A stretch of DNA of 64,000 nucleotides from Dorea_A sp016295505. GTDB lineage: Bacteria > Bacillota > Clostridia > Lachnospirales > Lachnospiraceae. The stretch's first letter is position 1; each line of letters starts with the position of its first letter. This document shows, piece by piece, positions 62,537 through 64,000 of the stretch. A program made the position numbers and the translations under genes. The stretch lies in contig NZ_JBDOHS010000013.1 of the NCBI RefSeq assembly GCF_039832105.1, positions 1 through 64,000 on the forward strand. Reading direction: 5' to 3'. The notes beneath the pieces were generated by a model, which was not told the origin of the DNA, did not search any database, and worked only from the letters and a program-made list of their open reading frames with translations.

Positions 62537-63393
62537 ATGAGACTTGAAAATTATGAAGTTCATCTTCCAAACTATTCCATCGGCGATCACATCTACGACA
62601 GAATCGGTCCCGTATGCGAATCTTATGGAAAAACAGTTCTGATCATCGGTGGAAAAAAAAGCGCTGGAAGCCGCATATCATAAAATCAGGAATTACACAG
62701 ACCAGACCGGTCTTAAAATCATCGGAGCAGAGCTTTACGGAGAAGACTGCACTTACGCCGGCGTAGAGAAACTCCGTGCGCTTCCTGTATATCAGGATGC
62801 TGACATGGTATTTCCTACCATTGCATCCAACTGTGCCGCATGTACGTCTGTTTCTATTATGTACAACGAGGACGGAACCTTTTTACATCCACACTTTTTC
62901 GTCAGACCTGCCATGCATGCTTTCATTGATACAGATATAATTACAAAAGCGCCGTCTCTGTATATGTGGGCTGGAATCGGTGACACCTACGCCAAGTACT
63001 ATGAAGCGCTCATTTCATCCCGGGATGAAAGGCTTGAACACTTTACAGCACTGGGAGTTGCCGTAAGTTCCATGTGTCGGGATCCTCTGCTGGAATACGG
63101 GCCAAAAGCACTGGCAGACCATAGAAACACTCTCTGCACCTATGACGTAGAACAGGTCGTTCTTGCCATTGTAGTGACCACCGGCATCGCATCCATCTTC
63201 CTGACGAAAGACTTCACACCAGACTATAACAGCGGTCTGGCACATGCCATCTTCTACGCACTGACCAGTTATCCTGTCATTGAAGAACAACATCTGCACG
63301 GAGAGGTCGTCGGATTCGGCGTTCTTCTGGCTCTTCTCGTAGATGGACAATATGACGAATTTGAAAAAATCTATCAGCTGAACCGCACACCCC
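62537..63393 (+). pseudogene. Glycerol dehydrogenase-like gene, frameshifted and internally deleted
   Basis: An iron-containing alcohol dehydrogenase of the glycerol dehydrogenase (GldA) type. AGGAGG precedes the ATG at 62537 and the opening reads MRLENYEVHLPNYSIGD. An A-run of eight at 62653-62660 throws it out of frame; seven would restore it to GGKKALEAAYHK. At about 62806-62814 the text jumps from LPVYQDADM to FPTIASNCAACTS, missing the NAD-binding GGGKALD stretch. Metal-site motifs (MHAFID, EEQHLHGEVVGFG) remain. From about 63385 it ends in another protein's sequence. It cannot make a normal enzyme. Confidence 0.85.
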
Positions 63394-63579
63394 GGACGTC
63401 CTGCTTCACGGGATATTATCGTTGCTTTCGTCTGCTGTATCGTTGATTTTTCCATCGCACAGTTCGGACTTCTTACACTGATCCAGAAAGCATACAGTAC
63501 GATTGCATACCTGGCAATTCCGGTGATCCTGATTCCATACATCGTACACATGATCGTAACCCGCCTTGACAGCCGATAA
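63394..63579 (+). pseudogene. C-terminal fragment of an integral membrane protein (YkvI-like)
   Basis: In a frame different from gldA, 61 codons from 63394 to the TAA at 63577 encode a hydrophobic tail: ASRDIIVAFVCCIVDFSIAQ, then LLTLIQKAYSTIAYLAIPVI and a final helix ending VTRLDSR. The spacing and helices recall the end of YkvI-like membrane proteins, but the match is a weak one. It is joined to the gldA remnant by a deletion. Confidence 0.5.
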
Positions 63580-63597
63580 GATAATTTCCTGAATTTA

Positions 63598-63627
63598 AAG
63601 GGAGTGTCGCAAAAGCAACACTCCCTT
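63598..63627 (+). terminator. Intrinsic terminator
   Basis: AAGGGAGTGT and its inverse ACACTCCCTT pair perfectly around a ten-base loop. It lies 18 bases after the stop of the membrane protein fragment. The T-run is short (TTGTGG). Confidence 0.65.
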
Positions 63628-63652
63628 GTGGTATCTGAGATCTGATTCTCTG

Positions 63653-64000
63653 ATCACATATTCACATAACTGTTTACAATCACAGATTTGATATTTCATT
63701 TTTTGATGGTATATTTTCTGCTCTTTTTCATTCACATACCAGATTTTTAATTTCCTGATGGTAAATCACAAGAATATTTTCATTCATAAATTTGACATTT
63801 GATATCTTGATGGTAAATCGCACTGGGATTTTCCATCACAAACTTTTTATCTTGTTTCCTGATGGATTTTGCCTCAATTATTTGCATGTATAAATTCTCT
63901 TTGAGAATTTTCGATGGTAATTACGATAACCAACGCTTCACTTGCTCTGATCAAAGCCCCGCTTGCCCTACTTCAATAAAAAACATCTTACTGGATCTCT
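63653..64000 (+). repeat. Diverged tandem repeats with an exact 52-bp period; no gene seen
   Basis: This end region has no credible gene. The motif GATGG(T) occurs at 63705, 63757, 63809, 63861 and 63913, exactly 52 bases apart each time. Between the anchors there is a shared A/T-rich pattern: GTAAATC after the anchor in the second and third copies, TTTTCATTC or close to it near the middle, and TTTCCT or similar before the next anchor. By hand count neighbouring full copies match at about 60-65 % of positions. Part of a possible earlier copy precedes 63705. The period is not a multiple of three. The array runs out before the window ends. Confidence 0.7.

Noticed and set aside
63653..64000. 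A CRISPR array for the 52-bp repeats
   Set aside because: The anchor is short, the copies differ along their whole length, and no constant repeat with variable spacer is seen; no cas gene is near.

Overview
The window looks like a stretch of chromosome from a low-to-mid GC Gram-positive anaerobe of the class Clostridia, most likely family Lachnospiraceae (gut commensals such as Ruminococcus/Mediterraneibacter, Dorea or Blautia relatives). The reasons are the tig-clpP-clpX-lon-engB operon, long-form HPF, HPr kinase, a class III fructose bisphosphatase, strong AGGAGG ribosome binding sites, and a secreted leucine-rich-repeat protein ending in choline-binding-type cell-wall repeats. The species call is inference from gene content. 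No rRNA or tRNA gene and no CRISPR array was recognised.

Layout. 1-1646 is a decayed peptide-utilisation locus: the edge of an IS3-like element cutting into an M18 aminopeptidase remnant, a broken APC permease, and a POT peptide transporter whose front half is joined to the tail of peptidase T. 1820-4633 holds a LysR regulator, a TSUP/TauE-type anion exporter and a zinc-ribbon membrane protein; the regulator and the exporter share nearly the same 71-bp upstream sequence. 4841-10525 is a 1,894-residue surface protein. 10737-12005 is an SPFH/zinc-ribbon protein. 12077-14056 is a multicopper oxidase broken by two frameshifts, one stop and loss of its start. 14080-21873 is the trigger factor-ClpP-ClpX-Lon-EngB operon, ending in a siroheme nitrite/sulfite reductase.

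21977-24293 carries a lipoprotein, a DJ-1/PfpI protein, a CYTH protein and an XRE regulator, with a perfect 35-nt palindrome between the last two. 24290-27998 is lysC-apgM-hom (aspartate-family amino acids). 28011-31727 is secA-prfB, with the RF2 programmed frameshift. A 180-bp nested inverted-repeat element lies at 31854-32037, followed by an orphan eukaryotic-type hisA, a small lipoprotein, fbp, dapB, dapA, an SSB-like gene, typA, a PAP2 phosphatase, a PsiE-like membrane protein and hpf.

42216-56121 holds yigZ, a class A penicillin-binding protein, glcK, hprK, uvrC, ftsH, a DUF1846 gene, pyrG and glf. 56124-60461 is sbcDC. 60579-61771 holds a cysteine-cluster protein and a MscL with an added zinc ribbon. 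61920-63579 has an unrecognised 158-aa protein and a gldA pseudogene fused by deletion to the tail of a membrane protein. 63653-64000 has no gene but carries about five diverged copies of a repeat with an exact 52-bp period.

Most of the window is housekeeping DNA in sound condition. The notable signals are three separate decayed loci (two with deletion fusions), the duplicated LysR/TSUP promoter, the 35-nt palindrome, the nested inverted-repeat element and the 52-bp repeat array. No complete new biological system could be shown.
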